From the NCBI GenBank assembly GCA_029259655.1, contig JAJDET010000201.1:1-47584 (forward strand): a DNA stretch of 47,584 nt, in the 5' to 3' direction. This DNA comes from Planctomycetota bacterium. GTDB lineage: Bacteria > Planctomycetota > UBA1135 > GCA-002686595. The notes under the pieces were generated by a model. The model saw only the letters and a program-made list of their open reading frames with translations, did not search any database and had not been told where the DNA came from. The position numbers and the translations under genes are program-made. Positions 1 to 8,346 of the stretch are shown here, piece after piece. Position 1 is the stretch's first letter; each line of letters opens with the position of its first letter.

Positions 1-1
1 C

Positions 2-1258
2 ACGCTCGGGCTCCTCGCGTGGCTCCTCTCCGGCTTCGCCCTCTCGGGCGAGTCGACGACCGGGCCGTCGGCGGGCGGCCCGGTCCATGTCGACGTGCCC
101 GGTCGGGCCGACGAGAAGGCCTGCATGGACTGTCACGAGGAGCTGTGGGACGTGATCGAGGGCGACGTTCCCCACGCGCCTGCGTTGGCGGAGGAGTGCG
201 GCCTGTGTCACGAAGCGCACGCGGCCCGCTTCCCGAAGCTCCTCAACATGCGCGAGCGCGCCCTGTGCGCGAAGTGCCACAAGGAGCAGGTCGCCGCCTA
301 CACGACGGGCAGCGTGCACACGCCCGTGCGCGAGGGTAAGTGCGTGGTCTGCCACGAGGTGCACGGTTCCCGGAACGCAGCGCTCCTGGTGGAGGCCGGC
401 AACGACCTGTGCTTCCGCTGCCACGAGGAAAAGCACGCCCAGACACAGCTCCCGACGGTGCACGAGCCCTTCGTCGACGGTGATTGCGGCGACTGCCACG
501 CGGCACACAACTCCCCCCACGCCGACCAGCTCCAGGGCCCCGCGAACGCGATGTGCGGCCTGTGCCACGCCGAGTCGGAAGAGCTCCTGTTCGCGCACAA
601 CGAGATCCCCGTGAAGGGCACGCAGTGCGTGAGCTGCCACGATGCGCACGGCTCGAACTTCGACGGGCTCCTCCTGCCGACCGTGCACGCGCCGTTTGGA
701 GACGGAAGCTGCGAGATGTGCCACCAGACCGAGGGCGACAACCCGCGGCTCCTGCGCGCAACGGGACAGCGGCTGTGCCAGGTCTGCCACCGCGACTACC
801 CGCGCTCGGGGGACGAGTTCGTGCACGCTCCCATCGCGGAGGGTGACTGCGGCTCGTGCCACGTGCCGCACGCCTCGAGGGCGGACGGCCTGCTCCGCGC
901 GGGGATACGCGAGACGTGCAACACGTGCCACGCCGATCTCGAGGAGCGCGGGCGCGCTTCCAAGTCGACGCACCCGATGAAGATGGAACAGGGCACGTGC
1001 ACGGTCTGCCACCAGCCGCACTCCTCGACGCAGGAATCCCTGCTCTCGGCGGGAGCGATCCGGACCTGCCTGAACTGCCACGAGACGCAGCGCCACGGCC
1101 ACCCGCTCGGCGCCGATCGGATCGATCCGCGGACGGGCAAGGGCATCACGTGCGTGACCTGTCACGACCCGCACGGCACGGATTTCTCCTACCAGCTGCG
1201 GGGGGACCAGTCGCGCGGGCTGTGCCTCCAGTGTCACGAGGACCCGAGCGGTGGCTGA
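2..1258 (+). CDS. 16-haem c-type cytochrome (doubled CXXCH family), 5' truncated
   Basis: A periplasmic or outer-membrane electron carrier with no catalytic signature. Sixteen CXXCH motifs are spread evenly from CMDCH near base 124 to CLQCH just before the stop, often paired in the manner of doubled-CXXCH (cytochrome c3-like) repeats with intervening VH or AHG histidines. The reading frame is open to the left edge and encodes a hydrophobic stretch (TLGLLAWLLSGFALSG), the end of a Sec signal peptide. The true start therefore lies outside the window; an in-frame GTG at 95 would discard the signal and is rejected. The gene overlaps the next by 8 bases, so the two are probably translationally coupled. 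Substrate and partners cannot be read from sequence. Haem count is certain, role is inferred from the neighbouring cytochromes. Confidence 0.93.
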   Translation, partial: TLGLLAWLLSGFALSGESTTGPSAGGPVHVDVPGRADEKACMDCHEELWDVIEGDVPHAPALAEECGLCHEAHAARFPKLLNMRERALCAKCHKEQVAAYTTGSVHTPVREGKCVVCHEVHGSRNAALLVEAGNDLCFRCHEEKHAQTQLPTVHEPFVDGDCGDCHAAHNSPHADQLQGPANAMCGLCHAESEELLFAHNEIPVKGTQCVSCHDAHGSNFDGLLLPTVHAPFGDGSCEMCHQTEGDNPRLLRATGQRLCQVCHRDYPRSGDEFVHAPIAEGDCGSCHVPHASRADGLLRAGIRETCNTCHADLEERGRASKSTHPMKMEQGTCTVCHQPHSSTQESLLSAGAIRTCLNCHETQRHGHPLGADRIDPRTGKGITCVTCHDPHGTDFSYQLRGDQSRGLCLQCHEDPSGG

Positions 1259-2219
1259 GCTCGCCGCGACCGTCTTCCTCGCGCTGGCGGCAGCGACGCC
1301 GGTCCAGCAGCGCGGGGGCCAGGGACCCGTGGACGAGGGACTCTGGCCCTGGATCCTCGTCCCGCAGTCCGCCATCCAGGGACACCTCCTGGAAGGCCCG
1401 TTCAAGGAACCCGGCGGGGTGTTCTTCGACCCCGAGGCGCGGGAGCTCTACGTGACGGACACGAAGAACGGGCTCGTCGGGATCTACGACGAGGAGGGGG
1501 TGCCCGTCTTTGCCTTCGGGGGGGGCGGGGTGCTCGCCGAGCCGCGCGAGATCGCGGTGACTCCCGACGGCTCGATCCGCGTGCTGGACGGGGTGGGGAC
1601 CCGGATCCAGGTCTTCGATTACCGCGGGACCCTGGAGCGGACGGCCAGCTTCACGCTGCCCGGCGAGGAGGCCCCGATCCGCATGGGCGCCTTCGCGGTG
1701 GACGCGGAGGGGAACTGGTTCGTGGGAGACCTCGAGAACAAGGCCGTCCACGCCTTCGACCCCGAGGGAAACCTGCGCTTCTCGATCCCCGACGAGGACC
1801 GGCTGGGCGCCTTCGAGTTCATCACGGGGATCGCCGTGGCGAACGACGGGCGCATCGCGGTGGTCGACTACAAGGCGACGCCGGTCCAGGTCTTCGACCG
1901 CGACGGACGGTTCCTCCTGGGCTTCGGCGAGCGCGACGTCGGGCTCGCGAACTTCACGGCGCCGATGGCCGTCGCCTTCGATTCGGAGGGGTATCTGTTC
2001 GTCGTCGACATGCTCCGCCACGACGTGAAGATCTTCGACTCGGGTGGAGTGTTCCGGGGCATCTTCGGGGGCTGGTACGGTCGCGGAACGGGCGGCCGCG
2101 CTCCGGGAGAGCTCCTGTATCCGATCGGCATCGCGATCGCTCCCGACGGTCCCGTCTACGTCTCGGAGCGCTTCGGCAACCGCGTGCAGTTGTTCGAAAG
2201 ACGACCGCGCGCGGAATGA
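1251..2219 (+). CDS. Secreted six-bladed NHL-repeat beta-propeller protein
   Basis: 322 residues starting at a GTG that overlaps the end of the 16-haem gene. A short hydrophobic N-terminus (ATVFLALAAATP) looks like a Sec signal. Six NHL-type repeats follow, each with a pattern such as IAVTPDG-x-hhVLD-x-h-x-hQVFD-x-xG. The last is close to IGIAIAPDGPVYVSERFGN. That count fits a complete six-bladed propeller. No haem motifs or catalytic residues are seen. NHL propellers usually act as protein-binding or ligand-binding scaffolds. Its coupling to a multihaem gene suggests an assembly or docking partner for the periplasmic cytochromes, which is inference. Confidence 0.88.
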   Translation: MAELAATVFLALAAATPVQQRGGQGPVDEGLWPWILVPQSAIQGHLLEGPFKEPGGVFFDPEARELYVTDTKNGLVGIYDEEGVPVFAFGGGGVLAEPREIAVTPDGSIRVLDGVGTRIQVFDYRGTLERTASFTLPGEEAPIRMGAFAVDAEGNWFVGDLENKAVHAFDPEGNLRFSIPDEDRLGAFEFITGIAVANDGRIAVVDYKATPVQVFDRDGRFLLGFGERDVGLANFTAPMAVAFDSEGYLFVVDMLRHDVKIFDSGGVFRGIFGGWYGRGTGGRAPGELLYPIGIAIAPDGPVYVSERFGNRVQLFERRPRAE

Positions 2220-2331
2220 GGTAGGCCGGATGCCCCATTGTTCGGGAGGCGAGCGCTTCCCCGTAGACGCGCGGGATGGCTCCCCGAAACGGGTTCCCGA
2301 CCATGGCGCAACGGGTCGAATTCCTACGCCC

Positions 2332-2353
2332 CCTTACGCACTCCGGCGTAAGG
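2332..2353 (+). promoter_or_regulatory. Perfect dyad upstream of first hexahaem cytochrome gene
   Basis: An 8-base perfect inverted repeat (CCTTACGC / GCGTAAGG) with a 6-base spacer lies about 80 bases before the ATG at 2436. It is not followed by a T run, so it fits an operator better than a terminator. A weak -10-like TAGAAG sits at 2394-2399. A strong Shine-Dalgarno AGGAGG is at 2424-2429. The 216-base gap holds no credible gene. Confidence 0.4.
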
Positions 2354-2435
2354 CCAGAGGGCCGGGGGGGCGGGTATCCTTGGCTGAAGATTCTAGAAGC
2401 GAAATGCAACCAAGGTCCGCAAAAGGAGGCCCCTC

Positions 2436-3530
2436 ATGAAACGCCTGACGACAGGTGTCGCCGTCGTCGCACTGGCCGCGTTGGCGGGTACGGCTTGGGC
2501 CGGGGACTACCACAACGATGGAACTCTCCTGTGCGCTCAGTGCCACGTGATGCACTTCAGCACGCAGCACGGCTACAACGTCAGCCAACCCAACATCTTC
2601 ACACCCCTCTCCGCGGGAGGCCCGCACGAGTACCTGTTGAGAGACGAGGTCAACAACCTCTGTCTGTCCTGCCACGACCAGAACGGTATTGCTCCCGACG
2701 TTCTGGGATCGATGAACACCGGGAAGTATCCGTCGGACGTCCGCCTTGGCGGCTACCTGAACCGGCTGAGCGTCGAAGGGTTCGAGCCCACCGGGCACAC
2801 CCTCGACTCGCTGGCAGTAGCCCCCGGCTCGACTTCCAGCTGGAAACCCGAGGACGACAACGGACCCGGCCACGGGCTCAACTGCACCAACTGTCACCAC
2901 CAGCACGCCTACGCGGGTGGACCGGGCAACGCCTACCGCAACCTCCAGGGGGCACCGGGCCCGACTCCGTTCGGCACCCAGTACCTCGTGAGCTACAACG
3001 ATGGTGATCCCGGCAACAACAACTTGACGCGGGACGTCTTCCAGGACAACGAGCTCTCCTACGATGAGAGCGACGTGTTCTGGAACGAGCCGGACGAGAC
3101 CAACTCGGCCATCGGTGAGTGGTGCGGTGCCTGTCACGACAACTTCCACGGCTCGCCCGGAGACGCGCAGGTCGGTGGAATGGCCGCTGGAGGGGGCGGA
3201 GCCTTCTGGGACAAGTTCGTCCGTCACCCGACCGCCGGTGTCGACATCGGCGACCTGGGCGGAGGCCACTCCGGCCTCGGTTTCTACCAGGCTGCGACCA
3301 ACAAGGTGAAGGTGATGAGCGCGAGCGGGATGTGGGACGCCAACGCCGGCGCCGACTCCACGCCGACGTGCATCAGCTGCCACAAGGCGCACGGCAACGG
3401 AAACGCTTTCGGTCTGATCTACCGTTCCGGAACAGGAACGCTGACCGAGGACGGGGACTCCAACGGATCCCAGGTCGAGGCCCTGTGCTCGCAGTGCCAC
3501 ACCCAGGCCTCGTTCTTCGCAGGCCCCTGA
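2436..3530 (+). CDS. Hexahaem c-type cytochrome, GDYH-family paralogue A
   Basis: 364 residues with a clear signal peptide (VAVVALAALAGTAWA) and six CXXCH motifs: CAQCH, CLSCH, CTNCH, CGACH, CISCH and CSQCH. The mature protein begins GDYHNDGTLLCAQCHVMHFS. It shares long signatures with the proteins at 3644 and 9638: TGHTLDSLA, NGPG-x-GLNCTNCH, TRDVF, CHKAHGNGN and GLIYRSGTGTLTEDGDSNG. Start is fixed by the AGGAGG site. It is most likely a periplasmic or secreted electron-transfer protein. I do not recognise the family as named. Ligand-rich conserved blocks between haems (YDESD, NEPDE) could bind metal or a partner. Confidence 0.92.
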   Translation: MKRLTTGVAVVALAALAGTAWAGDYHNDGTLLCAQCHVMHFSTQHGYNVSQPNIFTPLSAGGPHEYLLRDEVNNLCLSCHDQNGIAPDVLGSMNTGKYPSDVRLGGYLNRLSVEGFEPTGHTLDSLAVAPGSTSSWKPEDDNGPGHGLNCTNCHHQHAYAGGPGNAYRNLQGAPGPTPFGTQYLVSYNDGDPGNNNLTRDVFQDNELSYDESDVFWNEPDETNSAIGEWCGACHDNFHGSPGDAQVGGMAAGGGGAFWDKFVRHPTAGVDIGDLGGGHSGLGFYQAATNKVKVMSASGMWDANAGADSTPTCISCHKAHGNGNAFGLIYRSGTGTLTEDGDSNGSQVEALCSQCHTQASFFAGP

Positions 3531-3552
3531 TCCATAACTGCCTGTAACTGAC

Positions 3553-3598
3553 CGCGGGGAGGCGGCTCGGACTGCCGCCGCCCCGCGCTTTCGTTTCT
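3553..3598 (+). terminator. Rho-independent terminator-like hairpin
   Basis: A 14-base stem (CGCGGGGAGGCGGC with GCCGCCGCCCCGCG, one mismatch) encloses a 7-base loop and is followed by CTTTCGTTTCT. It lies 22 bases after the stop of the hexahaem A gene. It probably attenuates or ends that transcript before paralogue B. Confidence 0.65.
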
Positions 3599-3643
3599 AC
3601 GGTCCGCGCTCCGCACTAAAGACCGGATCCGCGGGAGACCGAC

Positions 3644-4699
3644 ATGGCCGCGAGGGCTTCTCGCCCTCCCCCGGACATGTCCCTTCTCGCAGCCGGCCCG
3701 CTGTTCCTCGTCCTCACGTTCGTCGGGGACTATCACGACGCCGGGACGCTCGACTGCGCCGAGTGCCACGTGATGCATCCCGCGTCTCCGGTCCTCGAAC
3801 CGCCCGCGACCTTCCCCCTGGGGGACGCGACCCCGCGGGCGGGAGAGCTCTTGAAGGGTAATATCAACGACCTGTGCCTCTCCTGTCACGACGACACACG
3901 AAGGGCGGCGGACGTCCTCGGCCGGAACACCGGTCGGTACTTCGGCGACGTGCGTCAGGGCGGCCACCTGAACCGGGTGGGACGACCGGGCATCCCGGCG
4001 ACGGGGCACACCCTGGATTCGCTCGCGAGTGCACCGGGCTCGACCCCGCCCTGGAGGCCGGAGGACGAGAACGGGCCGAGCGTGGGACTCAACTGCATCA
4101 ACTGCCACGCGCACCACGGCGTGCCGGACGGCTACCGCAACCTGCGCGGCGACGCGGGCAACAACGCGGGGACGGAGGGGCTCGTCCGCTACAACCACGA
4201 GCTCCCCGGAGTGAACGACCTCTCGCGCGACGTCTTCGTGCGAACGGCCCTGCGCTACGACGAGTCCGAGGTGGACTTCAACGAGCCCGATCCGACCGGT
4301 TCCGCGATGGGGAGCTTCTGCGCCGGGTGCCACGAGGCGTTCCACGGAACGCCGGGGCCCGACGGAAACATCGGCGGCCAGCCGGTGGGCGGGACCTTCG
4401 AGCGCTTCCTCCGGCACCCCGGTGCGGGTGTGAACTTCGGAAGCGGTCCGGGTCGCGGACTCATCGCGACCAACGGCGTCAACCGCGTGAAGGTCATGAG
4501 CGAGACCGGCGTGTGGAGCCCCCCGGGCGCCGACGCCACGCCCACCTGCATCTCCTGCCACAAGGCACACGGCAACGGGAACCCCTTCGGTCTCATCTAT
4601 CGCTCGGGCCAGGGGACGCTCACGGAGAACGGCGACACGGGTGGCACTGCACTGGAGCACCTCTGCGGTCAGTGCCACGACGTGAACGCCGCTCCCTAG
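3644..4699 (+). CDS. Hexahaem c-type cytochrome, GDYH-family paralogue B
   Basis: 351 residues from ATG 3644, or 340 from the internal Met at residue 12 (MSLLAAGPLFLVLTFVG), which alone gives a compact signal peptide. The mature start is GDYHDAGTLDCAECHVMH. Six CXXCH motifs occur (CAECH, CLSCH, CINCH, CAGCH, CISCH, CGQCH) in the same order and spacing as the paralogue at 2436. The same signatures are present: TGHTLDSLASAPGS, LSRDVFVR, CHKAHGNGNPFGLIYRSG. The hairpin upstream suggests it may be expressed separately from paralogue A. Function is inferred as periplasmic electron transfer. Confidence 0.9.
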   Translation: MAARASRPPPDMSLLAAGPLFLVLTFVGDYHDAGTLDCAECHVMHPASPVLEPPATFPLGDATPRAGELLKGNINDLCLSCHDDTRRAADVLGRNTGRYFGDVRQGGHLNRVGRPGIPATGHTLDSLASAPGSTPPWRPEDENGPSVGLNCINCHAHHGVPDGYRNLRGDAGNNAGTEGLVRYNHELPGVNDLSRDVFVRTALRYDESEVDFNEPDPTGSAMGSFCAGCHEAFHGTPGPDGNIGGQPVGGTFERFLRHPGAGVNFGSGPGRGLIATNGVNRVKVMSETGVWSPPGADATPTCISCHKAHGNGNPFGLIYRSGQGTLTENGDTGGTALEHLCGQCHDVNAAP

Positions 4700-4715
4700 G
4701 AGAAGGAGGACCGGC

Positions 4716-6182
4716 GTGAGGCGGGCTTCTGCCGTCCTCGCCGGAGTTGCGCTCGGACTCGTCTCCGGGTGCGTCGAGCCACGGCGGGCTTCGGAGGTCC
4801 CCGCCCAGGCGCGGGCGTCGCGCGTCGATCTGTTCCTCGAGGCCGTCCGGCCCGGGACGTCCGAGCTCGCCTTCGAGCTCGGAAGCGTGAGCCTGCGCGA
4901 CGAAGAAGGGGGGCTCCACGGGCTGGAGCTCTCCGCGCCGTCCGTCTCGTCGAGCGCGTTCGTGCAGCGCGCAGCGGTCGCCGGCGGCACCGTGAAGCCG
5001 GGCGCGTACACCGCGGTCGTGTTGAGCGTGGAGCGCGCCGTGATCGACCCGGCGGGCCGCGCGCGCGCCGCGCAGCTCCTGCCGGCCGAGCGGGACGGCG
5101 ACGAAGAGCTGCTGGCGACCCCGCCGGACGGGCAGGAACCGCTCCCGATCGCCTACGAGGTCCCGATCCGCGTGAAGGTCGGCGTGCGCGACGCGGTCTC
5201 GATCTTCCTCCAGTGGGACGTCGCGGCCTCGCTCGTGCTCGACGAGGGCTTTCGCGCGGTGTTCGGCGCGTCGCGCGAGACGGCGCGACCGCGCCTGGGG
5301 ACGCTCTACGCGACCGACGCGGCGACGGGCTCGATCCTCGTGCTGGAGCGCTCGACCGGATCGATCGTGGGGACCGGCAAGGTCGGCGCGGGACCCTCGT
5401 CGCTGGCCGTGTCGAGCGACCGCAGCCGGGTGTTCGTGGCAAACGCCGACGACGGCTCGCTATCCGTCATGGAGACGCGCGACAACCGGGTCACGTCCAC
5501 GATCCCGATCCGCTTCGGCGCCGGCACGGCGGACGTCGTTGTGGCGGCGCCCCTTCGGCTCGTCGCGGCGGCCAACACCGCGCTCGACACCGTCTCCTTC
5601 TTCGACGTGTTCGAGAGCTCCAGGCTGGCGGACGTCCGTGTCGGACGAGCTCCGGTGCGCCTGGCCGCCGGACAGCGGCTGCGCCGCGTGTTCGTGGTCA
5701 ACTCGCAGTCCGACGATCTGAGCGTGATCGACGCCAACTCCCTCGCGGTCATCGCGACCGTCCCCCTCGAGTCCGAGCCCACGGACGTCGCGCTCGACCC
5801 CCGCGAGCGGGACCTCGTCGTGTGCCACCGGACCTCGCAGAACCTGCTCGTCTTCGACGCCGCGACGTTCGCGCTCAAGGACTCGATCTTCGTCGGCCGC
5901 GACGCGACGGCGGTCCTCTTCGACCGGCGCCGGGACCGCGTGTACGTCGCCCGCTCGAGGCCACTGGAAGTCGCGGTCGTCGACCTCAGCCTGAAGGCCG
6001 TCGTCCGCCGGATCCCGATCGAGGGCGAGGTGGTGTCCATGGCCCAGCCGCTCGAGGGCCCGTCGATCTACGGCGCGTCTCCGAAACTGGGGGCGATCGT
6101 GGTCGTGAACGTGGTGCGCGGCGGCACCGAGACCCCGTTGCCGTGTGGAGCGAGGCCCACGGACGTGGTGGTTATCGACTGA
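4716..6182 (+). CDS. Lipoprotein with DUF4382-like N-terminus and YVTN-type beta-propeller
   Basis: 488 residues from GTG 4716, preceded by an AGAAGGAGG-type ribosome site. A signal sequence ends in a lipobox (LGLVSGC), so the protein should be lipidated at the Cys. Residues about 35-185 resemble the DUF4382-type beta domain (KPGAYTAVVLSVERAVI). The rest is a run of 40-45 residue YVTN-like propeller repeats such as RVFVANADDGSLSVMETRDN and RVFVVNSQSDDLSVIDANS. No haem or catalytic motif is visible. It is tightly spaced between a hexahaem cytochrome and a barrel lipoprotein. A structural or docking role at the outer membrane is inferred. Confidence 0.82.
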   Translation: MRRASAVLAGVALGLVSGCVEPRRASEVPAQARASRVDLFLEAVRPGTSELAFELGSVSLRDEEGGLHGLELSAPSVSSSAFVQRAAVAGGTVKPGAYTAVVLSVERAVIDPAGRARAAQLLPAERDGDEELLATPPDGQEPLPIAYEVPIRVKVGVRDAVSIFLQWDVAASLVLDEGFRAVFGASRETARPRLGTLYATDAATGSILVLERSTGSIVGTGKVGAGPSSLAVSSDRSRVFVANADDGSLSVMETRDNRVTSTIPIRFGAGTADVVVAAPLRLVAAANTALDTVSFFDVFESSRLADVRVGRAPVRLAAGQRLRRVFVVNSQSDDLSVIDANSLAVIATVPLESEPTDVALDPRERDLVVCHRTSQNLLVFDAATFALKDSIFVGRDATAVLFDRRRDRVYVARSRPLEVAVVDLSLKAVVRRIPIEGEVVSMAQPLEGPSIYGASPKLGAIVVVNVVRGGTETPLPCGARPTDVVVID

Positions 6183-6189
6183 GGGCGGG

Positions 6190-8298
6190 ATGTCGATGAA
6201 CCCGCGCGTCAACAGTTGCGCGGTCGCCCTCCTCGCGGTCGCCGGATGCATCACGCCTCCGACTCAGACCTACCGCAGCACCTACCAGAACGTTCGGACC
6301 GGGAACGAGGAGATCACGAGCTGGAGCAACCTGGCGGAGTTCGGCGTCCAGGAGCAGGCGGGCCCGGGGCTCGAGTACCGCCTGACCGACCGGATCATCG
6401 ACACGCAGACGCGCTCGAGCGGTCCGGACACGGAGACCGTGCTGCACCAGCCCTCCCTGGACCTGATCTTCACGGCGGGGGCGCTGACCTGGCTCCAGGG
6501 CTACGAGCTCCAGGAGGACCGATCGCTCGTGGACGGTGCACCGGACAACGAGCTCCAGCGACGGGAGATGCTGCACCGCTTCGACTGGGTCCCGGTGGGC
6601 CTCCCGCGTCTCACGGGATGGGTGGACTTCCGCACGCTCGAGGACGACCGGTTCGTCGACCAGGAGTCCGTCGAGACCCTGGTCGAGGTGTCGGAGGTAC
6701 GCGGGCCGATCGAGTACATCTACTCGCTCGAGGACGAGCAGACGGACGATCTCCTCACGGACCAGGAGATCGACCGGCGCGAGCACCGGTTCCGCGCGGC
6801 GTATCGCGAGCAGTCCGCGGACGGCAGGCTCTCGACCACGCTGTCCGTGTTCGGCGAGGAGCGGTCGGTCATCACGCGCTCGCCCACGAGCACGCTCGCG
6901 CCGACGCCGGTCTTCCCCATCGCCGGTCTCTCCGTGGTCGACACGACGCCGCAGATCTCGGTGCTCGCGCCGAACGCCGCCCTCATCGACAACGACGACA
7001 CGACCTCGGCGGGTATCGACATCGGGGGCTTCGCCTCGGGCGGTCAGCTGGACGTCAACATGGGGGTCGAGCTGCTTCCGGGGTCCATCGTCGACACGAT
7101 CGATCTGGTCACCGTCACCCCCGTCGATCCGCTCCAGGCTCCGGACTTCAACTTCTCGGTCTGGGTCTCGAACGACAACAACTTCTGGACGCTGGTGACG
7201 CCCTCCGCGCTCTTCGTCTACGAGCAAGCCTTCCGCCGCTTCCGCCTCACGATTCCCCAGGTCACCGACCAGTTCGTGAAGATCGTCAACACGACGACGT
7301 CGCCCGCGGCGCCGTCCGTGTTCGTCTCGGAGCTGCGGGTCTTCCGGACGGTCCTCGGCCCGGCCTCGTCGAAGTTCGAGGTCGAGGACTCGATCCGAAA
7401 CGCGGCCTGGAACGTCTCGTGGCGAATGCACGACGACTTCCTGCTCACCTACGACATCCTGCTCCAGGCCAGCGAGACGGAGAGCGGCGGGAACCGGACG
7501 CGGGACGAGACGCGCGTGGACAACAGCCTCTCCGCGCTCTGGACTCCGCGGGAAGACGTCGACGTGAGCGCCCTGGGCGAGCTGCGCAAGAGGAACGACT
7601 CGATCCAGCTGGACGAGGAGACCGTGCTCGTCAACGGGAGGACCATTTACCGTCCGCTGGATACGCTCGACATCACGCTCAACTACACGCGGACGGACCG
7701 CAAACGCGAGAGCCAGGGCGACCTCTCGACCTGGGCCACGCAGCTCGGCGCCAGCGCGCAGCTGCTCGAGACGCTCGAGGCGGAGGTGACCGCCGAGGTC
7801 AACTCGCAGGACGACGAGCAGAACCTGCGCGTGATCGATCGCCGGGTCGTCACGGCTTCGCTGCTGGCCGAGATGACGCCGGAGCTCGAGATGATCTTCG
7901 GCTTCCGCAAGGAGGAGTCCGACGTCTCCGGCGCAAACGCCGGGCTGATCCCCAATCCGTCGGAGGATCGCTACGAGATGACGGCCATCTACCAGCCGAA
8001 CGATCGAGTCACGGCCGACGCGCAGCTCGAGTGGAAGGACACCTTCTCGGGGCAGGGCCTGGACCAGCGCTACCGGCTCGACTGGCTGCCCTTCCAGGAC
8101 GGGGCGCTGAACATGCAGCTCAACTACGACCGCATCGAGACGCGATCGAGCGTCGACGAGCGCATCGACAGCTATCAAGTCCTGACACGCTGGAGCTTCG
8201 ATCCCAACGTGCTCCTCGAGATCAACTACGCCGTCCAGGTCCCCGATCGAGATGACCGAACGGACATCGTGACGGTCGCATTCCGTGCGACTCTGTAG
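6190..8298 (+). CDS. Outer-membrane beta-barrel-like lipoprotein with discoidin-like insert
   Basis: 702 residues from ATG 6190, seven bases after the preceding stop. An earlier in-frame start at 6145 lies inside the previous gene and adds no signal. The N-terminus is a lipoprotein signal (LLAVAGC lipobox). The chain is rich in alternating beta-strand patterns with paired charged/aromatic turns, as in 40-strand-type barrels. Residues about 275-400 resemble a galactose-binding or discoidin fold (DFNFSVWVSNDNNFWTLVTP, then RRFRLTIPQVTDQFVKI). The last strand ends VTVAFRATL. No TonB box or Pfam-level match is recognised. Its place among multihaem cytochromes suggests the porin half of a porin-cytochrome conduit, by analogy with MtrB/PioB. 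This is inference. Confidence 0.7.
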   Translation: MSMNPRVNSCAVALLAVAGCITPPTQTYRSTYQNVRTGNEEITSWSNLAEFGVQEQAGPGLEYRLTDRIIDTQTRSSGPDTETVLHQPSLDLIFTAGALTWLQGYELQEDRSLVDGAPDNELQRREMLHRFDWVPVGLPRLTGWVDFRTLEDDRFVDQESVETLVEVSEVRGPIEYIYSLEDEQTDDLLTDQEIDRREHRFRAAYREQSADGRLSTTLSVFGEERSVITRSPTSTLAPTPVFPIAGLSVVDTTPQISVLAPNAALIDNDDTTSAGIDIGGFASGGQLDVNMGVELLPGSIVDTIDLVTVTPVDPLQAPDFNFSVWVSNDNNFWTLVTPSALFVYEQAFRRFRLTIPQVTDQFVKIVNTTTSPAAPSVFVSELRVFRTVLGPASSKFEVEDSIRNAAWNVSWRMHDDFLLTYDILLQASETESGGNRTRDETRVDNSLSALWTPREDVDVSALGELRKRNDSIQLDEETVLVNGRTIYRPLDTLDITLNYTRTDRKRESQGDLSTWATQLGASAQLLETLEAEVTAEVNSQDDEQNLRVIDRRVVTASLLAEMTPELEMIFGFRKEESDVSGANAGLIPNPSEDRYEMTAIYQPNDRVTADAQLEWKDTFSGQGLDQRYRLDWLPFQDGALNMQLNYDRIETRSSVDERIDSYQVLTRWSFDPNVLLEINYAVQVPDRDDRTDIVTVAFRATL

Positions 8299-8346
8299 CG
8301 GTAGGATGTCAGTTCACCACCCCCCCAGACCGATAAGGAGACACCC

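Noticed and set aside
95..1258. 16-haem protein starting at GTG 95
   Set aside because: Would remove the signal peptide seen in frame upstream; the gene is truncated by the window edge.
6172..8178. 668-codon open frame antisense to the barrel lipoprotein
   Set aside because: Arg/Asp/Val-rich shadow of a GC-rich gene, no signal, ribosome site or known motif; the plus-strand frame has a lipobox and strand pattern.
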